A DNA stretch of 64,000 bases from an uncultured Bacilli bacterium. Lineage in GTDB: Bacteria; Bacillota_I; Bacilli_A; RF39; UBA660. The translations under genes and the position numbers were made by a program. The stretch spans positions 16,539 through 80,538 of the forward strand of contig CAKOSO010000003.1 in the NCBI GenBank assembly GCA_934102355.1. Reading direction: 5' to 3'. The notes under the pieces are model-generated. The model saw only the letters and a program-made list of their open reading frames with translations, was not told the origin of the DNA and made no database searches. Positions 42,836 to 52,848 of this stretch are shown here, piece by piece; positions within the stretch are counted from its first letter, which is position 1, and each line of letters starts with the position of its first letter.

Positions 42836-44154
42836 TATTTCACCTCCATTATATTATTAAAAGGAACAACATAATCAAAATTTAAAATAGCATAAATATC
42901 ATTTTTATATGAATTAATCTCATCCTTAGCCTTATATAGATCATCATATATCTTAATATTTTTAGTGCTTATTCCTGCAAGTTTAAGTCTTACTGCTATA
43001 TCATATTTTTGAGGTCCAGTAACAACAAATTTATCAACATTAGCATTCTTTAAAAGTTCAAAATCAATATCATATAACCAAGATAAATCATCAAATTCAT
43101 ATCTTCTTGATATCTCTTTCCAACCTAAAACAACCATTTTCTTATTTTTATTTCTTAATGTATAAAGAATTGATTGATTATATGTTTGAGCATTTTCACA
43201 TTTATTATTCAAAACATAAATATTTTTATTCCCTTTTTTAAAAGTATCAAAAATCTTTTTATCTTTATTCAAAGAATTAATAGATTTAGTAATTTTCTTT
43301 TCATCAATACCACAAATACTTAAAACTGAGAAAGCTGCTAAAGTATTATAGAAACTATAAAGCATATCATTATTTACCTTGATCTTATACTTATCATTTA
43401 TAAAAATCATTTTTTTACCATAGTTTATTTTAGTAACTTTATATAAACTTTCTGGGTGTTTAAAAGAACAAGATTCACAGTAGTAATCACCAAGTGTTTC
43501 AATATTATAATAATTATATTTTAAGACACTATTACATTTAGGGCATCTATAAGTATTTAAAGTATTAAACATATTATTTTTATAAGAATATTCATTTTCA
43601 CTAATACTATAATATTTTGTTTTATATCCATCATCTTCAAATGACATCAAGAAAGGATCATCACCATTTACAATAAGTTCAATACCTTTATTTAAACTTT
43701 TAGATATTTCTTCCTTAATAAACTCTATATTTGATTGTCTAGGAGGTTGATCACGTGTAATATTAGTAATTACAACATAGTTTGGAGAAAAATAAGGGAA
43801 TACATATTTCGCATATCTTTCATCCATTTCAAATACAAAAGCATCAACTTTAGTTTTTCCAGTAATAGTTGCATTTTCTAAAATTGTAGTAATAACAGCA
43901 CCACGTTCATTAGAACCTTTAGAGTTATAACCAACTTTATATCCATTATCTCTTAATACATGAGTAACTATTTTAGAAGTAGAACCTTTACCACTTGAAC
44001 CAGTAACAGCAATAACTAATTTTGGCTTTTCTAACTTAGTTAATATTTTCTTATCTAATTTGTAAGCAAAATCTCCTGGAAAAGAACTGCCTCTTTTTAA
44101 TAACTTACACATAAATAATGCAAGTTTTCCACCTAGTATACTTAATAATTTCAT
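42835..44154 (-). CDS. murT: Lipid II isoglutaminyl synthase subunit MurT
   Basis: Mur-ligase-like subunit that activates the D-isoglutamate carboxylate of lipid II. The 439-residue protein has VTGSSGKGSTSKIV (P-loop), NITRDQPPRQ, a CxxC...CxxC zinc ribbon (CPKCNSVLKY then YYCESC) typical of MurT, and a C-terminal DUF1727 domain with DDLSWLYDIDFELL. It partners the altered GatD downstream. Minus strand, reading away from gatCAB. A short gap separates the two divergent units. Confidence 0.9.
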   Translation of the reverse strand: MKLLSILGGKLALFMCKLLKRGSSFPGDFAYKLDKKILTKLEKPKLVIAVTGSSGKGSTSKIVTHVLRDNGYKVGYNSKGSNERGAVITTILENATITGKTKVDAFVFEMDERYAKYVFPYFSPNYVVITNITRDQPPRQSNIEFIKEEISKSLNKGIELIVNGDDPFLMSFEDDGYKTKYYSISENEYSYKNNMFNTLNTYRCPKCNSVLKYNYYNIETLGDYYCESCSFKHPESLYKVTKINYGKKMIFINDKYKIKVNNDMLYSFYNTLAAFSVLSICGIDEKKITKSINSLNKDKKIFDTFKKGNKNIYVLNNKCENAQTYNQSILYTLRNKNKKMVVLGWKEISRRYEFDDLSWLYDIDFELLKNANVDKFVVTGPQKYDIAVRLKLAGISTKNIKIYDDLYKAKDEINSYKNDIYAILNFDYVVPFNNIMEVK

Positions 44155-44261
44155 AATATCACCAAAAAAATTATACCATGATTAGTCATAAACATAAAGA
44201 AATAAAGAATAAAAATACAATATTAATGCCATAAAACATAGAAAAATGTTTACATATTTGC

Positions 44262-44267
44262 TATAAT
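44262..44267 (+). promoter_or_regulatory. Extended -10 promoter for gatCAB
   Basis: TATAAT preceded by TGC (extended -10, TGCTATAAT), about 15 bases upstream of the GACGGAGGG ribosome binding site; no clear -35. Confidence 0.55.
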
Positions 44268-44287
44268 GTTAAAGACGGAGGGATGTT

Positions 44288-44584
44288 ATGGATAAACTAA
44301 CAAAAGAAGAAGTTTTACATGTTGCAAAACTTGCAAAATTAAGACTTAATGAAGATGAGATTGAAAGCTATAGCATAAAATTAAAAGGAATATTAAATGA
44401 AATAGAAAAAATAAATGATATAGATATTGATGAAGAAACACCAATTATGATTAGTTCAGTAGAAGATGAATGTAAATTAAGAGATGAAAATCTTGAAACT
44501 AATGAATATAAGGATGAAATGCTAAAGAATGCACCTTCAACTTATTTGAATTATGTAGAAGTAAGAGGTGTTTTCAATGACTAA
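44288..44584 (+). CDS. gatC: Asp-tRNA(Asn)/Glu-tRNA(Gln) amidotransferase subunit C
   Basis: 98 residues. The helical belt subunit that holds GatA and GatB together. KEEVLHVAKLAKLRLNEDEI is the family's opening. Overlaps gatA by eight bp, in the usual gatC-A-B order. CGGAGGG before the ATG. Confidence 0.93.
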   Translation: MDKLTKEEVLHVAKLAKLRLNEDEIESYSIKLKGILNEIEKINDIDIDEETPIMISSVEDECKLRDENLETNEYKDEMLKNAPSTYLNYVEVRGVFND

Positions 44585-46016
44585 TTATTTAGAATTAAGT
44601 TTAAAAGAAATAAATGAACTTTTAAAATCAAAAAAGATTAAACCAATAGATTTAGTAGAAGAATCAATATCAAGAATAGAAAGTAATAAAGATTTAAATT
44701 GCTTTATAACAACTAACTTTGATGAAGCAAGAAAAAAAGCAAAAGAATTAGAAAATAAAGAAGTTGATAACATCCTATTTGGAATACCTATAGCTATAAA
44801 AGATAATATTGTGACAAAAGGTTTAAGAACAACAGCAGCATCAAAAATGCTTGAAAATTTTATACCAGTATATAATGCTCATGTAATAGATTTAATTGAA
44901 GAAAAAAACATGATTATAATGGGAAAACTAAATATGGACGAGTTTGCTATGGGTTCATCTAACCAAACAAGTTATTTTGGACCAGTAAAAAATCCTTGGA
45001 ATGAAAAGTTAGTAGCAGGTGGATCATCTGGAGGATCAGCAGCAGCAGTATCAAAAAGACTTATACCATTTGCATTAGGAAGTGATACAGGCGGATCAGT
45101 AAGGCAGCCAAGTGCATTCTGTGGAACTGTTGGACTAAAACCAACTTATGGAAGAATATCAAGATATGGCTTAATATCATTTGCATCAAGTATAGATCAA
45201 ATTGGACCAATTACAAGAAACGTATATGAAAATGCAGAACTTTTAAATATTTTATGTAAAAAAGATGAACGTGATTTAACAAATTCTGGAATAGAAGAAG
45301 ATTTCACAAAACTAATAGGTGAGGACATAAAAGGTATGAAAATCGCTATTCCAAAATTTTACATAAGTGAATTTATAGATAAAGAAATACTAGAGAACTT
45401 CTATAAAATAAAAGAAATGTTAGAAGAAAATGGTGCCATAGTAGATATGGTTGATATAAAATATATAAATTATTCTGTGCCATTATACCAAATAATAGCA
45501 TTAGGAGAAGCAAGTAGTAACTTAGCTCGTTTTGATGGAGTAAAATATGGATACTCAAGTAAAGATGCAACATCAATTGAAGAACTATATCAAAAAACAA
45601 GATCTGAAGGATTTGGTCAAGAAGTAAAAAGAAGAATCATGATAGGTTCATACCTTTTAAGTGGAAAGAACGCTAAAATATATTATGATAGAGCATTAAA
45701 AATAAGAAAACTTATTGAACTAGAATTTGCAAAAGTATTTAAAGACTATGATTTAATTATAGGACCAACTACAACAACATTACCATATGAAATAGGAAGC
45801 TCTTTAGAAGATCCAAATCAAAACTTTTTAGACGATTTGTTAACAATACCTGTTAATATGGCAGGACTTCCTGGTATGTCTATGCCTATTGCGCTATCAG
45901 ATAAAAAACTTCCAATAGGTATGCAAATAATAGGAAATAGGTTTGATGAAAAAACCATTTATAAATTAGCATCATATATTGAAAAAAAAGTAAATTTATT
46001 TGGAGGTGAAAGATAA
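44577..46016 (+). CDS. gatA: Asp/Glu-tRNA amidotransferase subunit A (amidase)
   Basis: Releases ammonia from glutamine. The 479-residue protein has the amidase signature: AIKDN (catalytic Lys), then AGGSSGGSAAAVS and GSDTGGSVRQPSAF (cis-Ser and nucleophile Ser). The ATG at 44577 is preceded by AGAGGTG. It overlaps gatC by eight bp and gatB by one base (TAATG). The complex makes Gln-tRNA(Gln), and in many Bacillota Asn-tRNA(Asn), from mischarged tRNAs. Confidence 0.96.
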   Translation: MTNYLELSLKEINELLKSKKIKPIDLVEESISRIESNKDLNCFITTNFDEARKKAKELENKEVDNILFGIPIAIKDNIVTKGLRTTAASKMLENFIPVYNAHVIDLIEEKNMIIMGKLNMDEFAMGSSNQTSYFGPVKNPWNEKLVAGGSSGGSAAAVSKRLIPFALGSDTGGSVRQPSAFCGTVGLKPTYGRISRYGLISFASSIDQIGPITRNVYENAELLNILCKKDERDLTNSGIEEDFTKLIGEDIKGMKIAIPKFYISEFIDKEILENFYKIKEMLEENGAIVDMVDIKYINYSVPLYQIIALGEASSNLARFDGVKYGYSSKDATSIEELYQKTRSEGFGQEVKRRIMIGSYLLSGKNAKIYYDRALKIRKLIELEFAKVFKDYDLIIGPTTTTLPYEIGSSLEDPNQNFLDDLLTIPVNMAGLPGMSMPIALSDKKLPIGMQIIGNRFDEKTIYKLASYIEKKVNLFGGER

Positions 46017-47419
46017 TGTATACACCAACAATAGGAATTGAAGTACATGTTGAATTAAAAACTAAAAGAAAAGTTTTTTCAGCATCAACAAATAACTATA
46101 ATGATTCAGCTAATACAAATGTAAATGAAGTTGATTTTGCATATCCTGGAACACTTCCTACACTAAACAAAGAAGTAATAGATAAATCTTTACTTGCAGC
46201 GCTAGGCCTTAATTTTGAAATAACAAAGAAAATGCATTTTGATAGAAAGAATTATTTTTATCCAGATTTACCAAAAGGATATCAAATAACACAAGAAAGA
46301 ACCCCAATTGGAAGACATGGATATATAACATTATCAAGTGGTAAAAAAATTACAATCGAAAGAATGCATATAGAAGAAGACACTTGTAAAAGTATTCACG
46401 AAGATGGAAGAACATTACTAAATTATAACCGTGCCGGAGTTCCATTAATAGAAATAGTATCTGATCCAGTCATAGCATCGAAAGAAGAGGCAATGGAATA
46501 CTTAAATAGATTAAGAGAATTATTATTTTATCTAAATGTAAGTGATTGCAAAATAGAAGAAGGATCAATGAGAGCAGATGTTAATGTTTCTATATCAAAA
46601 ACAGATAAATTAGGAACAAAAGTAGAAGTAAAAAACATTGGATCAATAAAAGATGTAGGAATAGCAATAGATTATGAAATTAAAAGACAACAAGAAATAC
46701 TAGACAATAATGGAACAATCGAAGAAGAAACAAGAAGATTCGATTCAAAAACAAATACAACTATTTTAATGAGAAAAAAAGAAATAGGAAATGAATATCG
46801 TTATCTTCCAGAACCAGATATTCCATATGTATATATAACAGATGAAGAAATAGAAAATACAAAACAAAAATTACAAATGCTTCCAGATGAAAGAAGAAGA
46901 CTCTATATTGAAAGAGGAATTTCACCAGTAAATGTTGAAAAAATAATAAATAATAAAGCTTTATCAGATTACTTGAATAAATTTATTAATACAAGTATTG
47001 ATTTTAGAATAGCAAGCAATTTACTCCTTGGAGATATATCTTCATATTTAAATAGAAAAAATATTAAAATTGAAGATACTAAGTTAACAAAAGAAACATT
47101 TATTGAAGTAGTTAATATGTTAGAAAGTAAAGAAATAAATAATAATAACTTTAAAGCAATACTAGATGATCTTATGGAAACAGATAATAATATAAAAGAA
47201 ATCTTAAAATCTCATGACATCTCAAATATGGATACAAATGCTTTAGAAGACATAATTAAGAAAGTCTTAAATGATAACATGGAATCAGTAAATGATTACA
47301 AGAATGGTAAAACTAATGCAGCTAAGTATTTAATGGGAATGGCAATGAAAGAAACTAAAGGCAAAGCTAATCCTAAAGATGTAAATGACATGTTAAATTC
47401 TTTACTAAATAAAATGTAA
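46016..47419 (+). CDS. gatB: Asp/Glu-tRNA amidotransferase subunit B
   Basis: 467 residues. YTPTIGIEVHVELKT and FYPDLPKGYQITQ are the GatB kinase-type core, which phosphorylates the acceptor side chain. NRAGVPLIEIVSDP and EYRYLPEPDIPY follow. The C-terminal YqeY-like domain binds tRNA (NGKTNAAKYLMGMAMKET). Translation is coupled to gatA. Normal length. Confidence 0.96.
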   Translation: MYTPTIGIEVHVELKTKRKVFSASTNNYNDSANTNVNEVDFAYPGTLPTLNKEVIDKSLLAALGLNFEITKKMHFDRKNYFYPDLPKGYQITQERTPIGRHGYITLSSGKKITIERMHIEEDTCKSIHEDGRTLLNYNRAGVPLIEIVSDPVIASKEEAMEYLNRLRELLFYLNVSDCKIEEGSMRADVNVSISKTDKLGTKVEVKNIGSIKDVGIAIDYEIKRQQEILDNNGTIEEETRRFDSKTNTTILMRKKEIGNEYRYLPEPDIPYVYITDEEIENTKQKLQMLPDERRRLYIERGISPVNVEKIINNKALSDYLNKFINTSIDFRIASNLLLGDISSYLNRKNIKIEDTKLTKETFIEVVNMLESKEINNNNFKAILDDLMETDNNIKEILKSHDISNMDTNALEDIIKKVLNDNMESVNDYKNGKTNAAKYLMGMAMKETKGKANPKDVNDMLNSLLNKM

Positions 47420-47471
47420 ATTGATTATAGATATGTATTAATGTATAATATTATAATAAGGAAGTGTGAAA

Positions 47472-47939
47472 ATGGAAAAGTTTAAAAAAATACTTAAAAA
47501 CAATAGGTATACAGTTATTGCAATTGTATTATTTGCTGTACTTGTAGTAATTGGACTTATATTATCAAAATCTTTATTTCCTAATTCAGGTGCACCAGTT
47601 TATGGTAATAGATTAGATGGTATTGAAGAAGTAAAAATATCGAATGAAAATCTTAAAGAATTAGAATCTAAAATCAAAGAAAAAGAATTTGTTACTGAAG
47701 TTAATGCTACAATTAAGGGTAAGATTGTAAATGTTATTGTAACTGTTAAAAAAGAAACAAATGCAAATGATGCTAAAGCGTTATCATCAATAATGACTGA
47801 TTATTTTCCAAAAGAACAAACAGATTATTATGATTTTCAAATATTTATAAAAAATGAAGATGGAGAGCAAGGAGGCTACCCAATAATAGGATATAAAAAT
47901 AATGGTAGCAGTGCATTTTCATATTCAAATGCAAAATAG
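47472..47939 (+). CDS. Membrane-anchored hypothetical protein
   Basis: 155 residues from the ATG at 47472, with AAGGAAG seven bases upstream; the GTG at 47466 overlaps the SD. One membrane helix (about 14-34), then an outer domain with beta-strands (NATIKGKIVNVIVTVK), resembling small Gram-positive envelope proteins. No named family recognised. It lies 14 bp before the sensor gene and is probably in the same operon. Confidence 0.75.
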   Translation: MEKFKKILKNNRYTVIAIVLFAVLVVIGLILSKSLFPNSGAPVYGNRLDGIEEVKISNENLKELESKIKEKEFVTEVNATIKGKIVNVIVTVKKETNANDAKALSSIMTDYFPKEQTDYYDFQIFIKNEDGEQGGYPIIGYKNNGSSAFSYSNAK

Positions 47940-47953
47940 GAGTTTGATTTATT

Positions 47954-50002
47954 ATGAAAAGTAAGAAGAAAAAGAAAAAGTTTGGAATAACTAAATTACT
48001 TCTAATTTTTTCTTTTGTGGCAATAGTAGCAATTGGAATATATTTACTACTTACTGCTAAAGATTCTAATACAGGACTTACATTAGTAGAAAAACAATGG
48101 ATAGAAAAAAATAAGGATACATTAATTGACTTTAGTGTACCTAATAACTTAAGTATACTAGGAAGAGATGGAGAAGGTGTATTATACGACTTAGTAGATA
48201 ACATAAAAGAAGATACATCATTATCATTTAATATTGTAACTTATAATTATCCAGAAGAAATAACTAGTGAATTCGGAATAGCTGTATTAAAAAATACTGA
48301 TAAAATGCTTGATGATGATCTTTTAATAGCAGAAGATAGTTATATTTTAATTGGAAAAGAAGATGAATATATTTCAGATATATCGAAAGTTAATGGAGTA
48401 ACAGTAGGAACATTAAATGATGATAGTCAAATCATAAAAGATTATTTTGATGAAAAAAATGTAACTGTTAAATCATATTCAACATTAAGCGAAATAATTA
48501 AAGCTATAACTGATGGAGAAATAGTATATGCAGCTGTACCTAGATATTTAACGCTAAGTTTAACAGTAAAAGAAGAAAATATTTATACTAATTATGCTTT
48601 AAATAACATAACTAATAAAGTTGTTTTAAGAACATCAAATAGTAATAGTAGATTAAGTAATATATTAACAAAATATGTTGAAAAGTTTAAAGAAACTAAA
48701 TTAAGAAATTCACTTGAAGAATCATTAATGAATTTCTATGATCAAAATATTGGTATATCATCACTTGAAAAAGCAAATTTAACAAGTAAGACATTTAAAT
48801 ATGGTTATGTTGATAACAGTGTTTATAATGTAAAGAAAAATAAAAAGATATATGGTATAGCAGGTGAATATATCAACACATTATCAAATATGGCAAATAT
48901 CGAATTTGAATATATACCATATAAAACAAAAGCAGACTTAGTTAAAGCAATTGAAAATAAAAAAGTAGATATTGCTTTTATAGATTTTGACTATGAAAAC
49001 GAAGACGCGCTAAGTACAAAAACACCATTCATATTAAAAATGGTTGCATTATCCAAAGAATATCAAAATGTCAGTGATAGATTTGGACTTGCAAATAGAA
49101 AAGTATATTTACTAAAAGATGATTTCTTAAGTACTTATATTACAGGAAATAACAATAGTTTTGTAAACAAAATAGAAAAAATTAGTAGTAATATTCCATC
49201 TGATGGTATTTTAGTAATAGATGAGAATGAATACTTATATTATAAAGATACTGAACTATCAAATTATAAAGCATTATTTACTGATTATTACAAAGGAAAT
49301 GTTCGTTTCGATATAATATCAGATGACGAAGTATTATATAAATTAACAAACTTTGTTTTAGATAATACAGATTATAACGAATATAAAAATATTGGTATAA
49401 ATAATTTATTTAATTCAATATCACGAGAAAGTAACTTTAAAAATATTTATTTAGTAATTTTACTTATCGTTTTAATACCAATTTTAGTTTCAATAATAAT
49501 AACAATTATCAAGAAATTAACAGTAAAAATAACTAAATATACTAAAGAAGACATATTAAAATATAATGATATGTTAACTTCTTTGAAAAATAGAAATTAC
49601 CTAAATTCAAACATGGATAATTGGAATAACACTAAAATATATCCAAAAACAATTATCATAATAGATTTAAATAATTTGAAGTACGTTAATGATAATTACG
49701 GAACAAGAAAAGGTAATGAACTTATTAAAAAAGCTGCTGCTATATTAATAAATACTCAACTAGAAAAATCAGAAATGGTAAGAAGTGATGGAAATGAATT
49801 CCTAATATATTTAATAGGTTATAGTAAAACTCAAATTAATTCATATGTACAAAAATTATCAAGAGAATTAGAAAAACTGCCATATGGATTTGGAGCAGCA
49901 TTTGGTTACAGTATGATTGATGATGAAATTAAAACTATTGATGATGCAATAAATGAAGCAACAATAAATATGAGAAAAGATAAGGAACAAAACTATAAAT
50001 AA
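47954..50002 (+). CDS. Membrane sensor: two solute-binding-like domains and a degenerate GGDEF domain
   Basis: 682 residues: a membrane helix at about 15-35, an extracellular part with two regions like periplasmic solute-binding proteins of the SBP_bac_3 type (for example VNGVTVGTLNDDS and VDIAFIDFDYENEDAL), a second helix near 500-523, then a GGDEF domain. The magnesium Asp motif IDLNNLKYVND is kept, but the signature GGDEF reads DGNEF (612-616), so diguanylate cyclase activity is doubtful. It could bind GTP or act as a receiver. The following YihY gene overlaps by one base (TAATG). Confidence 0.8.
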   Translation: MKSKKKKKKFGITKLLLIFSFVAIVAIGIYLLLTAKDSNTGLTLVEKQWIEKNKDTLIDFSVPNNLSILGRDGEGVLYDLVDNIKEDTSLSFNIVTYNYPEEITSEFGIAVLKNTDKMLDDDLLIAEDSYILIGKEDEYISDISKVNGVTVGTLNDDSQIIKDYFDEKNVTVKSYSTLSEIIKAITDGEIVYAAVPRYLTLSLTVKEENIYTNYALNNITNKVVLRTSNSNSRLSNILTKYVEKFKETKLRNSLEESLMNFYDQNIGISSLEKANLTSKTFKYGYVDNSVYNVKKNKKIYGIAGEYINTLSNMANIEFEYIPYKTKADLVKAIENKKVDIAFIDFDYENEDALSTKTPFILKMVALSKEYQNVSDRFGLANRKVYLLKDDFLSTYITGNNNSFVNKIEKISSNIPSDGILVIDENEYLYYKDTELSNYKALFTDYYKGNVRFDIISDDEVLYKLTNFVLDNTDYNEYKNIGINNLFNSISRESNFKNIYLVILLIVLIPILVSIIITIIKKLTVKITKYTKEDILKYNDMLTSLKNRNYLNSNMDNWNNTKIYPKTIIIIDLNNLKYVNDNYGTRKGNELIKKAAAILINTQLEKSEMVRSDGNEFLIYLIGYSKTQINSYVQKLSRELEKLPYGFGAAFGYSMIDDEIKTIDDAINEATINMRKDKEQNYK

Positions 50003-50886
50003 TGAAAAAAAAGTTAAAAAAAGTGGTTAAAAATTTTTTGAAAGTATTAAAAAGGCCAGAGATGTCTATTCTTCCTGGCCATCTTGCGTTTTACTTTTTA
50101 ATGTCTTTGGTGCCAATAATAGCATTAGCTGCACTTTTTGCATCAAAGCTTACTATAAATTTAGATTTATTAAGCTTTGTAAATGATGTTATTCCAGCAT
50201 CCTTCATGAGCATAATAAATAGCCTTATAGAAAGTGCAACATCATATAATAATTTATTGCTGTTGTTATTCTTCTACATATTACTAGGTTCAAAAGGACC
50301 AGCGGCAATAATAGCAGCATCAGATACATTATATGGAATAAAGCAAAGAGGATACTTAGAAACAAAGATTAAGTCAATGATCATGACTATGATTATGGTG
50401 GTACTAATCTTATTCATAGTTATAATACCAGTATTTGGTGATTCATTGATAAAACTACTTATAAAAAACTTTTCATTCTTCCAAGGACTTACACAATATG
50501 CATTCTTATATGAAATAATTAAAATAGTTACATCGTTCTTTGTAATTTATATCAATGTTAAACTTTTATATACAATGGCTCCAGATAAAGATATAAAAAG
50601 TAGAAATACAACATTTGGAGCAATGTTTACAACTCTAAGCTGGATGCTTGCAACAGAGTGTTTCTCATTTTACATAACAAAAGTAGCAAAGTATAATTTA
50701 TTATATGGAAACTTTGCAAACGTATTAGTATTACTATTGTGGGTATATTTATTAGCGTTCTTATTCGTTGTAGGAATAGCGATAAATGTAAATTTATATG
50801 AAGATAAGGAAAAAGAAATAGGAAGTGATAATAGTGAAACAAAAACTACTAACGATGACGTCAAAGATAAAGAAAAAATTGTCTAA
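50002..50886 (+). CDS. YihY/BrkB-family membrane protein
   Basis: 294 residues with six hydrophobic segments. The family opening (ILPGHLAFYFLMSLVPIIALAA) and ILLGSKGPAAIIAASDTLYG are present, and the C-terminal WVYLLAFLFVVGIAINVNL ends the last helix. YihY proteins have been proposed as transporters; the older RNase BN label is not supported for them. Start overlaps the sensor gene. Ends inside the next gene by about 50 bp. Confidence 0.87.
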   Translation: MKKKLKKVVKNFLKVLKRPEMSILPGHLAFYFLMSLVPIIALAALFASKLTINLDLLSFVNDVIPASFMSIINSLIESATSYNNLLLLLFFYILLGSKGPAAIIAASDTLYGIKQRGYLETKIKSMIMTMIMVVLILFIVIIPVFGDSLIKLLIKNFSFFQGLTQYAFLYEIIKIVTSFFVIYINVKLLYTMAPDKDIKSRNTTFGAMFTTLSWMLATECFSFYITKVAKYNLLYGNFANVLVLLLWVYLLAFLFVVGIAINVNLYEDKEKEIGSDNSETKTTNDDVKDKEKIV

Positions 50887-52846
50887 CTTTATTATTTTAA
50901 CAAAAGAAATAATATTAAGAGAAAAACTACCTATTTTATATGTAATAGGTACAACTATTAATGGTATTCTATTAAGAATTTTAACATTAAAAAATTTCTT
51001 TAGTTTTTCTGCACTTATTGCTGATATAACAGTTTCTTTATTCTTTGTATCATTCTATTACCTTATAAAACCAAAGTATAGAAAAATATATTTATGGTTT
51101 CTAATTGTTTTAACAACTATTTTATGTATTGCAAATGTGGTTTACTACTCATATTATGATTCATTTATATCAGTAACGTTCATATCATTTGCTCTTACAA
51201 ATACTGAAACAGGTGGATCAAATGTATTAGGGGATTTATTAAAAGTAAAATATTTTGTAATGTTATGGTTTCCTATTTTTATGGCAATTGTACAACATAA
51301 ACTCAAAAAAGCTGATAAACCAATATTAAAACGTGAAAAAAGAGTAATAAAAACTATATATTTATGGATTTTATTGTTAGTAAGCGTATTTCTATTTTCA
51401 CTAAAACCAATTGATTATTCAAGATTCTACAATCAATGGAACAGGGAATACTTAGTATCAAGATTTGGTGTATATTTATATCAAGCAAATGATGTAATAA
51501 AAAGTATTGAACCAAGAATGGCAAGTTTATTTGGGGCAGATAAAGCAACTAAAAAAGTAAATGATTTCTATACTGAAAGAAATAATACTAAAGTAAAAAA
51601 TGAATATTCAGATATTTTTAAAGGAAAAAATGTTATAGCGGTCCATGCTGAAAGTATGCAAAATATAAACTTATCATTATCATTTAATGGAGTAGATGTA
51701 GCACCTAATTTAAAAAGATTATCAAGTGAAGGATTATATTTTAGTAATTTCTATTCACAAGTAAGTTTTGGTACTTCAAGCGATACAGAATTCACTTATG
51801 CAACATCACTTCTTCCTGTAAGTAGTGGAACTGTATTTATCAATTATTCTGATGGAACATATAACACAATATATAAAGCATTAAAAGAAAAAGGTTATTA
51901 CACATTTAGTATGCATGCCAATACCGGAGATTTCTGGAACAGAAATATAATGTATAAAGCTTTAGGATATGATGACTTTTATGAAAAATCATCGTATAAT
52001 ATAGATGAGCAGATAGGATTTGGATTATCCGATAGATCATTCATTACTCAATCAGTTGAAAAAATAAAGAAAATAGCAAGTGAACATGAAAACTTTTATG
52101 GAACAATAATAACTCTAAGTAACCATACACCTTTTGATGAAATTGAATCTTATGGTGAATATGATGTTTCTAAAACAATTGATGGAGTAAAATATGATTA
52201 TCTAGAAGGAACAAAACTAGGAAATTATATGAAATCAGTACATTATGCTGATCAACAAATTGGATTATTAATAGAACTTCTTGACAAAGAAGGATTGCTT
52301 GATAATACGGTAGTTGTAATATATGGTGACCATGATGCTAGAATTTCTAAATCAGAATGGAACCTAATGTATAACTATAATCCAGAAACAAATAGTGCTC
52401 TAAGCGAAGATGATCCTAACTATAAAGATGTTGATTATTATTGGTATGAACAAAATAGAAAAGTACCATTCATTATATGGAGCAAAGATGAAAACTTCAA
52501 AAACAATTATGCAAAAGAAGTAACAACAGTAATGGGAATGTATGATGCATCTCCAACACTTGGTAACATGTTAGGAGTTTACAATAAATATGCATTAGGT
52601 ACAGATATATTTAATGTAAAAGATGACCATCTAGTACCATTCAGTAATGGTAATTATGTTACTAACTATGTATATTACAGTGATAGTAAAGGAGAATATA
52701 AAGCTCTAAAAGACGTGCCACTTGATGAAAATTATATCAATGATAATAAAGAAAAATCTGAACAATTATTAGATGTATCTGATGATATAATAATTTATAA
52801 TTATATGAAAAGAATTGAATCTAATGATGAATATATGGAGGAATAA
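50834..52846 (+). CDS. LTA-synthase-like membrane phosphoglycerol transferase
   Basis: 670 residues. Five N-terminal membrane helices followed by an extracellular sulfatase/alkaline-phosphatase fold. Metal-site motifs AVHAESMQN, GTSSDTEF, YGDHDARIS and the His of LSNHTPF are visible. LtaS enzymes use Thr in KTSDSE as nucleophile; here the aligned residue is Ser (S315, in TSSDTE). It would polymerise or transfer glycerol phosphate on lipids. I chose GTG 50834, with AGGAAG eight bases upstream, over GTG 50825 and ATG 50855. Overlaps the YihY gene. Confidence 0.87.
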   Translation: MKQKLLTMTSKIKKKLSNFIILTKEIILREKLPILYVIGTTINGILLRILTLKNFFSFSALIADITVSLFFVSFYYLIKPKYRKIYLWFLIVLTTILCIANVVYYSYYDSFISVTFISFALTNTETGGSNVLGDLLKVKYFVMLWFPIFMAIVQHKLKKADKPILKREKRVIKTIYLWILLLVSVFLFSLKPIDYSRFYNQWNREYLVSRFGVYLYQANDVIKSIEPRMASLFGADKATKKVNDFYTERNNTKVKNEYSDIFKGKNVIAVHAESMQNINLSLSFNGVDVAPNLKRLSSEGLYFSNFYSQVSFGTSSDTEFTYATSLLPVSSGTVFINYSDGTYNTIYKALKEKGYYTFSMHANTGDFWNRNIMYKALGYDDFYEKSSYNIDEQIGFGLSDRSFITQSVEKIKKIASEHENFYGTIITLSNHTPFDEIESYGEYDVSKTIDGVKYDYLEGTKLGNYMKSVHYADQQIGLLIELLDKEGLLDNTVVVIYGDHDARISKSEWNLMYNYNPETNSALSEDDPNYKDVDYYWYEQNRKVPFIIWSKDENFKNNYAKEVTTVMGMYDASPTLGNMLGVYNKYALGTDIFNVKDDHLVPFSNGNYVTNYVYYSDSKGEYKALKDVPLDENYINDNKEKSEQLLDVSDDIIIYNYMKRIESNDEYMEE

Positions 52847-52848
52847 AA

